From NCBI RefSeq assembly GCF_027594865.1, contig NZ_CP089391.1, positions 2,076,501 to 2,140,500 of the forward strand: a stretch of DNA of 64,000 nucleotides, written 5' to 3'. Of the stretch, positions 42,755 to 50,966 are shown one piece after another. The translations under genes and the position numbers were made by a program. The notes under the pieces were generated by a model that saw only the letters and a program-made list of their open reading frames with translations, searched no databases and was not told where the DNA came from. How positions within the stretch are numbered: position 1 is the stretch's first letter; each line of letters begins with the position of its first letter. Source of the DNA: Bradyrhizobium xenonodulans. Lineage in GTDB: Bacteria; Pseudomonadota; Alphaproteobacteria; Rhizobiales; Xanthobacteraceae.

Positions 42755-43221
42755 CAGTTCATCTCCTCGGTGCAGGCGGCCAGCGTCACGACGATGTCGG
42801 CGGCAACCTGCCAGAACGTGTCGTCGGAGAGACGCGCGATTGCGACCACTTTCTGGGTGTCGGCGAGCCGGATCCGGGTTGAGACCTGGGCGCGTCCGGA
42901 GGACGAAGTGAGATAGAAATTGCCGATGTTCGGCTGCGGGTTCTTCTCGTTGAAGACGTGGATGCTCTTGACGTAGTCGTCCGCCGTCATCGGGCTCGCC
43001 ACGCTCACCGTCATCGGCACGGTGTTGCCGTTCTCGACCAGCGGCGGAATGTCGAGCTTGACCTTGCCGCTGCGTATCGATGCTTCGCCGACGACGTTGC
43101 GGATCGCGGCGGTGAGCATCGCCGGTGTCGCACGGAGCGGCCGCAGGGTGACGATCGGGAGCGTCCCGGCGACCGTGACGCCTCCGGCGAGGCTCAAGAA
43201 GTGTCGTCGCGTGGTTGGCAT
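42754..43221 (-). CDS. soxY: SoxY, sulfur-carrier subunit with atypical C-terminus
   Basis: Periplasmic carrier of 155 residues. A Tat signal (TTRRHFLSLAGGVTVAG) precedes the SoxY domain (VKLDIPPLVENGNTVPMTVSVASPM and VSTRIRLADTQKVVAIARLSDD). SoxY normally ends with a flexible GGCGG-type arm whose Cys carries the sulfur. Here the protein ends VVTLAACTEEMN: a Cys is present near the end but the flanking glycines are missing and four or five residues follow it. This may change handling of the sulfane. The start is ATG at 43221; the ORF to 43377 is not real. It lies 4 bases after soxX. Confidence 0.93.
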   Translation of the reverse strand: MPTTRRHFLSLAGGVTVAGTLPIVTLRPLRATPAMLTAAIRNVVGEASIRSGKVKLDIPPLVENGNTVPMTVSVASPMTADDYVKSIHVFNEKNPQPNIGNFYLTSSSGRAQVSTRIRLADTQKVVAIARLSDDTFWQVAADIVVTLAACTEEMN

Positions 43222-43225
43222 GAAC

Positions 43226-43672
43226 CTAGTCCCGAAGCGTTGCAAGAAAAGCCACGATGTCCTCGATCTCCGCGGCCGACAAGATCGGCTTGCCGGCGAA
43301 ATTGCGCCCGACGCGGACGAGGCCGTCATTGCGGTAATAGGACGGCATGATGGTCTCAGGGTTGAAGCGGGCCGCATCGACCAGTCGAAGCCGCAACTGG
43401 CTCACGGACCATCGGTTCCCGGCACCTGTGAGGTCCGGCGCGAGGTCGCCCTGGAATCGTGTTTCCGGGAAGGGGCCGGAATGGCAGAGGATGCAGGTCG
43501 TGGTGCGCGTAAGCACCAGCGCGCGTCCGCGCGCCGCATCGCCGGGAGTGGCGGTGAGCGGCTCGGCAATGCCATCGCCGGTGATCTTGTACGGCGCAAG
43601 CTCGTCCGCGTTCGCAGCGCAAGCGAGACTGGCGGCGATCAGCGCCGCGATATGGACGGATGCACTAGCCAA
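43226..43672 (-). CDS. soxX: SoxX, cytochrome c subunit of SoxXA
   Basis: Monohaem cytochrome of the SoxXA complex, 148 residues in the chosen form. A signal peptide ends SLACAANA, then the haem motif CILCH is followed by LAPDLTGAGNRWSVSQLRLRLVD and NPETIMPSYYRNDGLVRVG, with the axial Met in IMPSYY. The start is doubtful: a TTG at 43672 fits the signal peptide best and overlaps the stop of the upstream flavoprotein gene, but has no clear ribosome site. The longer ORF to 43783 starts inside that gene. Together with SoxA it would couple thiosulfate to SoxYZ. Confidence 0.9.
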   Translation of the reverse strand: MASASVHIAALIAASLACAANADELAPYKITGDGIAEPLTATPGDAARGRALVLTRTTTCILCHSGPFPETRFQGDLAPDLTGAGNRWSVSQLRLRLVDAARFNPETIMPSYYRNDGLVRVGRNFAGKPILSAAEIEDIVAFLATLRD

Positions 43673-44936
43673 AGGTGTCTGCCGTGATGGTTTGAAACCA
43701 GCGCTCGGCCTCGGCGGCCTCGCGGGCGCGCAGTTCGCGCGGCGCATCGACCGGGCTCGTCGCGCCGCCTTCGACCTCGGCAAAGATGTCGCCCCTGGGC
43801 TGGTAGTTGCCGGCGAGCGAAAAGCCGTAACCCGGTGCGACGGTGTTGTAGCAGACGCCCGTCAGCCGCGGCGCCTCTGGCGCTCGGCCCGCGAACAGGT
43901 TGACGATGGCGGCGGCGCAGGCCTTGCCCTGCGCGCTCGCGGCCGACGCCGATTTGGGGATGCCGCCTCCGAGGCAGGCATCGCCGATGACATGGATGTT
44001 CGGGGCGAGTTTCGACTCGAAGGTCACAGGGTCGATCGGGCACCAGCCGGTCGCATCCGCCGCGCCGGCGATCCCGGCAATGCGCCCCGCACGCTGCGGG
44101 GGGATGACGTTGGCGACATCAGGGGTGTAGTTACCGAACTCGGTGACGATGGTTCTGGTCGTGGGATCAATCGAGGTGACGCGGCCGCCTTGCGAGAGCG
44201 CCACGCGCTCGATCATGTCGCCGTAGAGCTCCTTCCACGCCTTCTCGAACAGCCGCTGCTGCGAGAAGCCGTCCTTGGCATCGAGGATCAGCACTTTCGA
44301 GCGCGGCTTGTTCGCCTTCAGGTAATGCGCGATCAGGCTGGCGCGCTCGTAAAGTGCCGGCGGGCAGCGCGAGGGATTGGCGGGAACTGCGATCGCGACG
44401 GTGCCGCCGTCCGTCATGGCCTCCAGTTGCCGGCGCAGCAAGAGCGTCTGCGCGCCGGCCTTCCAGGCGTGCGGCATTTTTTCCGATGCGGCATCGTCAT
44501 AGCCGGGCAGGGCTTCGAAATGGAAGTCGATGCCGGGCGAGAGCACGAGGCGGTCATACCCAAAGGCGGTGCCATCAGTCGCCGTCACGCTACGCTTTTG
44601 CGCGTCGATCGCCGTCGCAGCCTGAGCGACGACGGTGATGCCCTCGGCGGCAAGCTTGTCATAGCCAAACTGCTGCGCCTCGATCTCGCGCAGGCCGGCG
44701 ATCACCTCGTTGCTGAAGGGGCAGGAGGTGAAGGTCTTGTTCGGCTCGATCAGCGTGACCTGCAATTTCGCGTCGATTCGCTTGAGTGCGCGCGCACAGG
44801 CCGCGCCGCCAAAGCCGCCGCCGACCACGACGACGCGGCCCGCGGTTTGCGCACGCAGGATCGAGGAGGCGGCGAGCGATGTGGCCGCGACGGTGATGCC
44901 GAGGACGGCATTCCGCCGCGTCACCGGCGCATTCAT
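43665..44936 (-). CDS. Sulfide dehydrogenase (FccB/SoxF-type) flavoprotein
   Basis: Periplasmic FAD flavoprotein, 423 residues, of the flavocytochrome c sulfide dehydrogenase family. The N-terminus is Tat-like (TRRNAVLGITVAA), followed by the FAD fold VVVVGGGFGGAACARAL. The two redox cysteines of FccB are visible in FTSCPFSNEV and TGWCPIDPVTFESK, and the C-terminal family module includes VCYNTVAPGYGFSLAGNYQP. The ATG at 44936 was preferred. No separate FccA/SoxE cytochrome gene is next to it; SoxX, directly downstream and overlapping, is the only cytochrome at hand. It probably oxidises sulfide or SoxY-bound sulfane. It is the first gene of the sox run. Confidence 0.9.
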   Translation of the reverse strand: MNAPVTRRNAVLGITVAATSLAASSILRAQTAGRVVVVGGGFGGAACARALKRIDAKLQVTLIEPNKTFTSCPFSNEVIAGLREIEAQQFGYDKLAAEGITVVAQAATAIDAQKRSVTATDGTAFGYDRLVLSPGIDFHFEALPGYDDAASEKMPHAWKAGAQTLLLRRQLEAMTDGGTVAIAVPANPSRCPPALYERASLIAHYLKANKPRSKVLILDAKDGFSQQRLFEKAWKELYGDMIERVALSQGGRVTSIDPTTRTIVTEFGNYTPDVANVIPPQRAGRIAGIAGAADATGWCPIDPVTFESKLAPNIHVIGDACLGGGIPKSASAASAQGKACAAAIVNLFAGRAPEAPRLTGVCYNTVAPGYGFSLAGNYQPRGDIFAEVEGGATSPVDAPRELRAREAAEAERWFQTITADTFG

Positions 44937-44949
44937 GAGTACTTGTCCG

Positions 44950-44984
44950 AAAAAATGCGGCGGCGGCCGTCGTGGCCGCCGCCG
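44950..44984 (-). terminator. Rho-independent terminator between the Mo-hydroxylase and sox genes
   Basis: An 11-bp GC stem (44958-44968 with 44974-44984) and a 5-base loop, read on the minus strand, is followed by TTTTTT-type sequence at 44955-44950. It starts only 5 bases after the molybdenum-subunit stop, so that operon ends here and the sox genes need their own promoter or read-through. The soxF-like ATG is about 14 bases further, leaving little room for a promoter, which suggests attenuation or read-through. Confidence 0.8.
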
Positions 44985-44989
44985 TCTTC

Positions 44990-47176
44990 TCAAGCGAAGG
45001 TGATGTTCTGGTCGCGCAGCGGCACGGAGCGGATGCGCTTGCCCGTCGCCGCGAAATAGGCGTTGAGCACCGCCGGCGCCGCAACGCCGATGGTCGGCTC
45101 ACCGACGCCGCCCCAGAACCCGCCGCTCGGCACCATCACCGCTTCCACCTTCGGCATCTCGTTGATGCGCATCGAGTTGTAGGTGTCGAAGTTGGTCTGC
45201 TCGATCTTGCCGTCCTTGACGGTGCAGCCGCCATAGAACAGCGCGCTAAGGCCATAGACGAAGGAGCCCGCGATCTGCCGCTCCACCTGCGCCGGATTGA
45301 CGACGTAGCCGGGATCGGTGGAGGCGACGATACGATGCACCTTGATCTTGCTGCCGTCGGTCACCGAGATCTCGGCGGCGCCGGCGACATAGCTGCCATA
45401 GCCCATCACCTGCGCGATGCCGCGATAAACGCCCTGCGGCGCCGGCTTGCTCCAGCCGATCTTCTCGGCCACGGCGTTGAGCACCGCCAGATGCTTGGGG
45501 TGATTGCCCATCAGCTTGCGGCGGAATTCGAGCGGGTCCTGACCTGCGGCCTGGGCCAGCTCGTCCATGAAGCATTCCATGTAGATCGCATTGTGATTGA
45601 CGTTCACGCCGCGCCAGAAGCCGGGCGGAACGTGCGGGTTGCGCATCGCATGCTCGACCAGGAGGTTGGGCACCGAATAGCCGAACGCGGCCTCGCCGGA
45701 CTGGGCGACGCCCTGGAACGCAGCCGGATCCATGCCATTCTGCAACGCCTCGGGCCGTAGCGAGAACAGGATCGACTGCCCGGACAGGCGGTAGTGCAAC
45801 GCGACCAGATTGTTGTTGGCATCGAACGCGCCGGTCATCTTGCACTGGGTGATCGGGTGATACCTGCCGTGCGCCATGTCCTCTTCGCGCGACCACAACA
45901 GCTTGATCGGCGTGCCCGGCATCTGCTTGGCGATGACAACCGCCTGGCGGACATAGTCGGTCTGGCCGCGACGGCCGAAGCCGCCCCCTGGCATCACCTT
46001 GTGCACGTCGCACTTCTCCGCCGGCAGGCCCGACGCCTCGAGCACGGCCGCAAACGCCGCTTCGCCGTTCTGCGTGCCGCACCAGACCTCGCATTTGTCC
46101 GCCGTGTAGAGCGCGGTGGCGTTCATCGGCTCCATCGTGGCGTGGTTCTGGTAGGGATAGGAGTAGACGGCTTCGACCTTCTTGGCGGCGCTGGCAATCG
46201 CGGCCTTGGCGTCACCGTTCTTGTTGCCGACATAGGCCGGTTGCGCGTCGTCGAGGCCCTCGGCCAGCCACTTCGCAATCGACTCGCTCGAGACCTTGGC
46301 GTTCTCGCCCTCGTCCCAGACGATCGGCAATGCTTCCAGCGCAGTCTTGGCGTGCCACCAGGTGTCGGCCACGACCGCGACCGCGGTATCGCCGACCTTG
46401 ACGACCTTCTTGACGCCTTTCATGTTCGCGATCTTGGCGTCGTCATAGCTCTTCAGCTTGCCGCCGAACACCGGACAGTCCTTGATCGCGGCGTTCATCA
46501 TGCCCGGCAGCTTGACGTCGACGCCATAGACCATAGCGCCGGTGGTCTTGTCGGCGGTATCGAGCCGCAGCAGGCCCTTGCCGGCGATGGTCCAGTCCTT
46601 CGGGTCCTTGAGCTTGACGTCGGCCGGCGGCGTCAGCTTCGCCGCGGCTTCGGCGACTTTGCCGTAGGTCGTCGTCTTTGCCGATGCCTTGTGGGTGATG
46701 ACGCCCTTGGCAACCGTGCATTCGGAGGCCGGCACCTTCCACTCATTGGCGGCGGCCTCGATCAGCATCACGCGCGCGGTGGCGCCGCCCTTGCGGACAT
46801 AGTCCTGCGAGGAGCGGATGCCGCGGCTGCCGCCGGTCGAGAAATCGCCCCAGACGCGCTTGCGGGCGACGCTCTGGCCAGGGGTCGGATATTCGGTCGT
46901 GACCTTCGACCAGTCGCATTCGAGCTCCTCGGCCACGAGCTGGGCGAGGCCGGTGAGCGAGCCCTGGCCCATCTCGGAGCGGGCAATGCGGATCACCACG
47001 GTGTCGTCGGGCCTGACCACGACCCAGGCATTGACCTCGGGCGAGCCGTCGGCGGCGCGGACTATTGCGGGGCCGCCGAAGGGCAGGTCGAGGCCAATCG
47101 CGAGGCCGGCGCCAACGGCAGCGGTGCCGATGACGAAGGCGCGACGGTTCATCTTGGGAGAAACATGCTTGTTCAT
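44990..47176 (-). CDS. Xanthine-dehydrogenase-family molybdopterin-binding subunit (IorB-like)
   Basis: Periplasmic molybdenum hydroxylase large subunit, 728 residues. A Tat signal (MNRRAFVIGTAAVGAGLAIG) marks export in folded form. Two Mo-binding regions show RSEMGQGSLTGLAQLVAEEL and MPGGGFGRRGQTDYVRQAVV. The conserved late motif GGFWGGVGEPTIGVAAPAVLNAYFAATGKRIRS carries the base-catalyst Glu. This is the isoquinoline 1-oxidoreductase / periplasmic aldehyde dehydrogenase branch rather than true xanthine dehydrogenase, which is cytoplasmic. The start is ATG 47176 with AAGGAG. It follows the iron-sulfur subunit by 11 bases. Substrate is an aldehyde or N-heterocycle by family. Confidence 0.93.
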   Translation of the reverse strand: MNKHVSPKMNRRAFVIGTAAVGAGLAIGLDLPFGGPAIVRAADGSPEVNAWVVVRPDDTVVIRIARSEMGQGSLTGLAQLVAEELECDWSKVTTEYPTPGQSVARKRVWGDFSTGGSRGIRSSQDYVRKGGATARVMLIEAAANEWKVPASECTVAKGVITHKASAKTTTYGKVAEAAAKLTPPADVKLKDPKDWTIAGKGLLRLDTADKTTGAMVYGVDVKLPGMMNAAIKDCPVFGGKLKSYDDAKIANMKGVKKVVKVGDTAVAVVADTWWHAKTALEALPIVWDEGENAKVSSESIAKWLAEGLDDAQPAYVGNKNGDAKAAIASAAKKVEAVYSYPYQNHATMEPMNATALYTADKCEVWCGTQNGEAAFAAVLEASGLPAEKCDVHKVMPGGGFGRRGQTDYVRQAVVIAKQMPGTPIKLLWSREEDMAHGRYHPITQCKMTGAFDANNNLVALHYRLSGQSILFSLRPEALQNGMDPAAFQGVAQSGEAAFGYSVPNLLVEHAMRNPHVPPGFWRGVNVNHNAIYMECFMDELAQAAGQDPLEFRRKLMGNHPKHLAVLNAVAEKIGWSKPAPQGVYRGIAQVMGYGSYVAGAAEISVTDGSKIKVHRIVASTDPGYVVNPAQVERQIAGSFVYGLSALFYGGCTVKDGKIEQTNFDTYNSMRINEMPKVEAVMVPSGGFWGGVGEPTIGVAAPAVLNAYFAATGKRIRSVPLRDQNITFA

Positions 47177-47187
47177 GGGGCGGCTCC

Positions 47188-47637
47188 TTACGCGCTTGCG
47201 ATCGTGTGGATCGCTTCGCGCACCTGCTGGAAGGTGCCGCAGCGGCAGATATTGGTGATGGCCTCGTCGATGTCGGCGTCGGTCGGCTTCGGCTTTTCGT
47301 TCAGCAGCGCTGCCACGGCCATGATCATGCCGCTCTGGCAATAGCCGCATTGCGGCACGTCCCGGGCGATCCAGGCCGTCTGCACCTTGTGCAGCGTGTC
47401 GCCGGGAGCGAGCCCCTCGATCGTGGTGATCTTCTTGCCAACGGCCTCGCTGACCATAACGCCGCAGGAGCGCATCGCCACGCCGTCGATGTGGACGGTG
47501 CAGGCGCCGCATTGTGCAATGCCGCAGCCGTATTTCGTGCCGGTCAGGCCGGCATTCTCGCGGATCGCCCAGAGCAGCGGCGTATCCGGCTCGACGTCGA
47601 GTGTGAGGGTTTTTCCGTTTATTGTTAGGTTTGCCAT
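47188..47637 (-). CDS. Two [2Fe-2S]-cluster subunit of molybdenum hydroxylase (IorA-like)
   Basis: Small iron-sulfur subunit, 149 residues. A plant-ferredoxin-like domain carries [15 protein letters not shown] with further Cys at RSCGVMV, and the C-terminal helical domain carries CGYCQSGM and [12 protein letters not shown]. These eight Cys bind two [2Fe-2S] clusters that feed electrons away from the Mo site. It starts at ATG 47637 behind GGGGACTGCG; the longer ORF to 47664 is less likely. It is the first gene of the two-gene operon and lacks its own signal, as usual when the large subunit carries the Tat leader. Confidence 0.94.
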   Translation of the reverse strand: MANLTINGKTLTLDVEPDTPLLWAIRENAGLTGTKYGCGIAQCGACTVHIDGVAMRSCGVMVSEAVGKKITTIEGLAPGDTLHKVQTAWIARDVPQCGYCQSGMIMAVAALLNEKPKPTDADIDEAITNICRCGTFQQVREAIHTIASA

Positions 47638-47952
47638 CGCAGTCCCCTGATTGGCCCAATCCACCGATTGGACTCCGGGCGCAATGTGTCCGGCAAAATG
47701 GAACTGTTCAAATCACTAGTCCGAGGGGCGGCCGCTCAAGACTTTTGCGGGCGAGGGAAGATTTTGGAGCAAGCGGTGTTGCCGCCCCATCTGCCACGGC
47801 GCTTGCGGCAGGAAGGCCCCTCCAGCCGCCAATATGCGGCTTGGGACGACCTCTGGCGCACTCCGGGGTTCCGATGAGCGACAGTTTGTCCCTTTTGCTG
47901 GGATGCAAGACGCGAATGCTTTGGTACACTGCGCCGGATCAAAAGGAGTTCC
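47638..47952. other. Divergent intergenic region with candidate operator
   Basis: The 315-base gap separates the divergent Mo-hydroxylase operon and radical SAM gene. Apart from a short inverted repeat at 47656-47671, no gene-like ORF with good protein character is seen. An ORF in the plus strand from 47622 has no coherent protein. Promoters for both sides must lie here. Confidence 0.55.
47656..47671. promoter_or_regulatory. Short inverted repeat before the Mo-hydroxylase operon
   Basis: CCAATC-CACC-GATTGG is a perfect 6-bp inverted repeat 19-34 bases upstream of the ATG of the iron-sulfur subunit. It could be an operator, or fold as a small hairpin in the leader. Low certainty, as no regulator is adjacent. 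Confidence 0.35.
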
Positions 47953-49572
47953 ATGAACGTGCCGAGTCCCTGCAACGTGCTGATGCTCTATCCACTGTTC
48001 TCGGCGGAGTCCTTCTGGAGCTTTGGCGAATCCTGCAAAGTGCTGGGTGTGAAGCGCCCTGCCGCCCCCCTCGGCCTGATCACGGTGGCGGCGATGCTGC
48101 CCGAGAGCTGGACGGTCCGGTTGATCGATTGCAACACGGCGCCCTTCAGTGACGACGATCTCGCCTGGGCCGACGTCGTGTTCACGGGCGGCATGCTGCC
48201 GCAGCAGGCCGACACCCTGCGCCTGATCGAGCTCTGCCGCGCGGCTGGCAAGCCCGTGGTCGTCGGCGGTCCCGATCCCACCTCGAGCCCCCACATCTAC
48301 GAGCGGGCCGACTTCCGGGTGCTCGGCGAGGCCGAGAGCGTCATCGACGAGTTCGTTGCGGCCTGGGACAGCGGCGTGCGGTCCGGCGTCTTCACTGCGC
48401 CGAAATTTCAGGCCGACGTCACCAAGACGCCGGTGCCGCGTTTCGATCTGCTGAAGTTCGAAGACTACCTCTATCTCGGTGTGCAGTATTCCCGCGGATG
48501 TCCGTTCACCTGCGAGTTCTGCGACATCATCGAGCTCTACGGACGCGTGCCGCGGACCAAAACCAACGAGCAGATCCTGCGCGAGCTCGATACGCTCTAC
48601 CGAATGGGTTATCGGGGCCATCTCGACTTCGTCGACGACAATTTCATCGGCAACAAGAAGTCGCTGCGGCTGTTCCTGCCCCAGCTCGCCGAATGGCAGC
48701 GCGCCCACGGCTATCCCTTCGAATTGTCGACCGAGGCGTCGGTCAATCTGGCCGACGATCCCGAGCTTCTGGACCTGATGGGTGCGGCGAATTTCTTCGC
48801 CATCTTCGTCGGCATCGAAAGTCCGGATCCGGCGACGCTGGTCGCGATGCGCAAGAAGCAGAACACGCGGCGCAACATCGCCGAGAGCATCCACAAGATC
48901 TACGCCGCCGGCATGCTCGTCACCGCGGGTTTCATCGTCGGCTTCGACAATGAGAAGGCCTCGATGGCGGAGGCCATGATCGATTTCATCGAGGAGGCGG
49001 CGATCCCCGTCAGCATGGTCGGCCTGCTCTATGCCTTGCCGAACACGCAGCTGACGCGCCGCCTCGAGCGCGAAGGCCGGCTGCACCCGGGCCACGATGT
49101 GGCACCGACCATCGGCGCCGATCAGTGCACTGCCGGGATCAACTTCGATCCGGTGCGCCCCTTGCGCGACATCCTGATGGACTACAAGCGGGTGCTCGAG
49201 CACATCTACAGCCCGGCTGCCTACGCAAGACGCGTCGACCGGCTGATGACGCTGCTCGACCGTTCCAGGCAGCGCCACGAGCTCGCCGAGGGCGATATCC
49301 GCGCCGGGCTCGGTGCGATGGAGACCGTGCACCGCGTGGTGACCGCGCTCCCCGAGGCGCGGGCGCCGCTGTGGCAGACTTTCATGAACTGCGCCAAGCG
49401 CGACACGTCATCAGCGCGGATCGCGGTGCAGATGATCGCGGCCTATGCGCATCTCGGGCCGTTCTCGCGCAAGGTCATCGATGCCATCGACGCGCGTCTT
49501 GCAGCGCTCGACGACGAGGCGGTCATCCCGGCGGCGACCGTCGACGTGACAGTGGCTCGACACCTCGCTTGA
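47953..49572 (+). CDS. B12-binding-domain radical SAM protein
   Basis: Radical SAM enzyme of 539 residues with an N-terminal cobalamin-binding fold (CNVLMLYPLFSAESFWSFG, then DVVFTGGM and VVVGGPDPTSSP). The radical SAM core has the cluster motif in RGCPFTCEFCDIIELYG and a long TIM-barrel segment with LDFVDDNFIGNKKSLR. The C-terminal region resembles DUF4070. The superfamily includes the hopanoid C-2 methylase HpnP; the N-terminal SFWSFG and PLGLITVAAMLP phrases differ from HpnP as I recall it, so this is likely a sister group. The start is ATG 47953 with AAAAGGAG. Likely a B12-dependent methyltransferase or ring-modifying enzyme; substrate unknown. It stands alone. Confidence 0.85.
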   Translation: MNVPSPCNVLMLYPLFSAESFWSFGESCKVLGVKRPAAPLGLITVAAMLPESWTVRLIDCNTAPFSDDDLAWADVVFTGGMLPQQADTLRLIELCRAAGKPVVVGGPDPTSSPHIYERADFRVLGEAESVIDEFVAAWDSGVRSGVFTAPKFQADVTKTPVPRFDLLKFEDYLYLGVQYSRGCPFTCEFCDIIELYGRVPRTKTNEQILRELDTLYRMGYRGHLDFVDDNFIGNKKSLRLFLPQLAEWQRAHGYPFELSTEASVNLADDPELLDLMGAANFFAIFVGIESPDPATLVAMRKKQNTRRNIAESIHKIYAAGMLVTAGFIVGFDNEKASMAEAMIDFIEEAAIPVSMVGLLYALPNTQLTRRLEREGRLHPGHDVAPTIGADQCTAGINFDPVRPLRDILMDYKRVLEHIYSPAAYARRVDRLMTLLDRSRQRHELAEGDIRAGLGAMETVHRVVTALPEARAPLWQTFMNCAKRDTSSARIAVQMIAAYAHLGPFSRKVIDAIDARLAALDDEAVIPAATVDVTVARHLA

Positions 49573-49577
49573 CCGCC

Positions 49578-50966
49578 TTACTTCACCGCCAGCCGCAAGA
49601 AGCTCATCACGCTGCCGAGCGCGGCAAAGCCCGCGCCGAGCGCTAGGGCCACCGTCGCGCCATCGTGACCGGCCAGCGCGAAGCAGAGCGCGGCGAGTGC
49701 GGCGCCGGTCGTCTGTCCCGTCAGCCGCGCGGTCGCGACGATGCCGGAGGCGCTGCCGCTGCGGTGGGGCGGCGCGCTCGACATCACCGCCTTCATGTTC
49801 GGCGCCTGGAAGAATCCAAAACCCATGCCGCAGATCACCATCCGCCAGATGATGTCGGGGATGGCCGGGTTGGCCGGCAGCATCGCGAGCAGCGCCATGC
49901 CGAGGCCGAGCAGCACGAGGCCGATGCCGCCCAATAGTCCGACGGCGTGGCGGTCGGACAGGCGCCCGGCAATCGGCGCCATGATGCCGACCACCAGCGG
50001 CCAGGGCGTCATGAAGAAGCCGGTCTCGACCTGCGAGCGCCCCAGCACGTCCTCGAAATAGAACGGCAGCGAGACGAAGGCGAGGCCCTGCACCGCGAAG
50101 GAGCATACGGCCGTCGCCGCCGACAGCGCGAACATGGGGCGGCTGAACAGGTCGATCGGCAGCATCGGCGCCGGATGGTCGGCGTGGCGGCGCGTCAGGA
50201 TGAAGCCGAGCGCGAGGGCTGAGACCAGTTCGATGCCGACAACAACCGGCGACAGGTTATGTGCAGCGCTGCCGATGCCCGTGATGAACAGGCCGAGGCA
50301 GGCGGAAGCCAGCATCGCGCCGAGAAAATCAAAGCCGTGATCGGCGCGCGGGGTCTTCGGAAGCATCGCAACGCCGATGCCGATCGCGAGAAGGCCGAAC
50401 GGGATGTTGACGGCGAACAACCAGGGCCAGGGGCCGAATGCCAGGATGGCAGAGGCAATCGACGGGCCGAAGGTGAAGGCCGTCGCCACCACCATCGCGT
50501 TATGGCCAAAGCCGCGGCCGAGCATCCTCCCGGGATAGACGAAGCGCACCAGCGCCGTGTTGACGCTCATGATGCCGCTGGCGCCCAGGCCTTGCAGCGT
50601 GCGCGCGACCAGCAGGCTGTCGAGCGACCACGCCACCGCGCAGAACAGCGAGGCGATGGTGAACAGGATCAGGCCGCCGAGATAGATGCGCTGGTGCCCG
50701 ACGATCTCGCCGAGGGCGCCAAGCGGCAGCAGCGTCGCCACCAGCGCGATCTGGTAGACATTGACGACCCAGACCGACTGCTCCGGCGTGACATGCAGGT
50801 CGGCGGCAATGGCCGGCAACGCGATGTTGGCGATCGCGGTGTCGAGCGAGGCCATCGCCAGCGCAGTGAAGATGGCGACGATCGCCCAGCGCCGCTGCGC
50901 GGCCGGAAGGCCGTCGGATGTGGTGTGGTCAGGCTCGCGCGCGGCGGCAGGTAACGTGATTGTCAT
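49578..50966 (-). CDS. DHA2-family MFS transporter
   Basis: Major facilitator drug/H+ antiporter-type protein, 462 residues with about 14 hydrophobic segments. It begins with IFTALAMASLDTAIANIALP and has the motif C region GPSIASAILAFGPWPWLFAVNIPFGLLAIG typical of 14-helix exporters. The ATG at 50966 was preferred over the longer ORF to 51053. It converges on the radical SAM gene with only 5 bases between stops. Cargo unknown; export of a toxic compound is likely by family. Confidence 0.93.
   Translation of the reverse strand: MTITLPAAAREPDHTTSDGLPAAQRRWAIVAIFTALAMASLDTAIANIALPAIAADLHVTPEQSVWVVNVYQIALVATLLPLGALGEIVGHQRIYLGGLILFTIASLFCAVAWSLDSLLVARTLQGLGASGIMSVNTALVRFVYPGRMLGRGFGHNAMVVATAFTFGPSIASAILAFGPWPWLFAVNIPFGLLAIGIGVAMLPKTPRADHGFDFLGAMLASACLGLFITGIGSAAHNLSPVVVGIELVSALALGFILTRRHADHPAPMLPIDLFSRPMFALSAATAVCSFAVQGLAFVSLPFYFEDVLGRSQVETGFFMTPWPLVVGIMAPIAGRLSDRHAVGLLGGIGLVLLGLGMALLAMLPANPAIPDIIWRMVICGMGFGFFQAPNMKAVMSSAPPHRSGSASGIVATARLTGQTTGAALAALCFALAGHDGATVALALGAGFAALGSVMSFLRLAVK

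Noticed and set aside
47953..49572. Identification of the radical SAM gene as hpnP
   Set aside because: The N-terminal segment differs from HpnP as I remember it, and no hopanoid gene is adjacent; kept as a related but unassigned enzyme.
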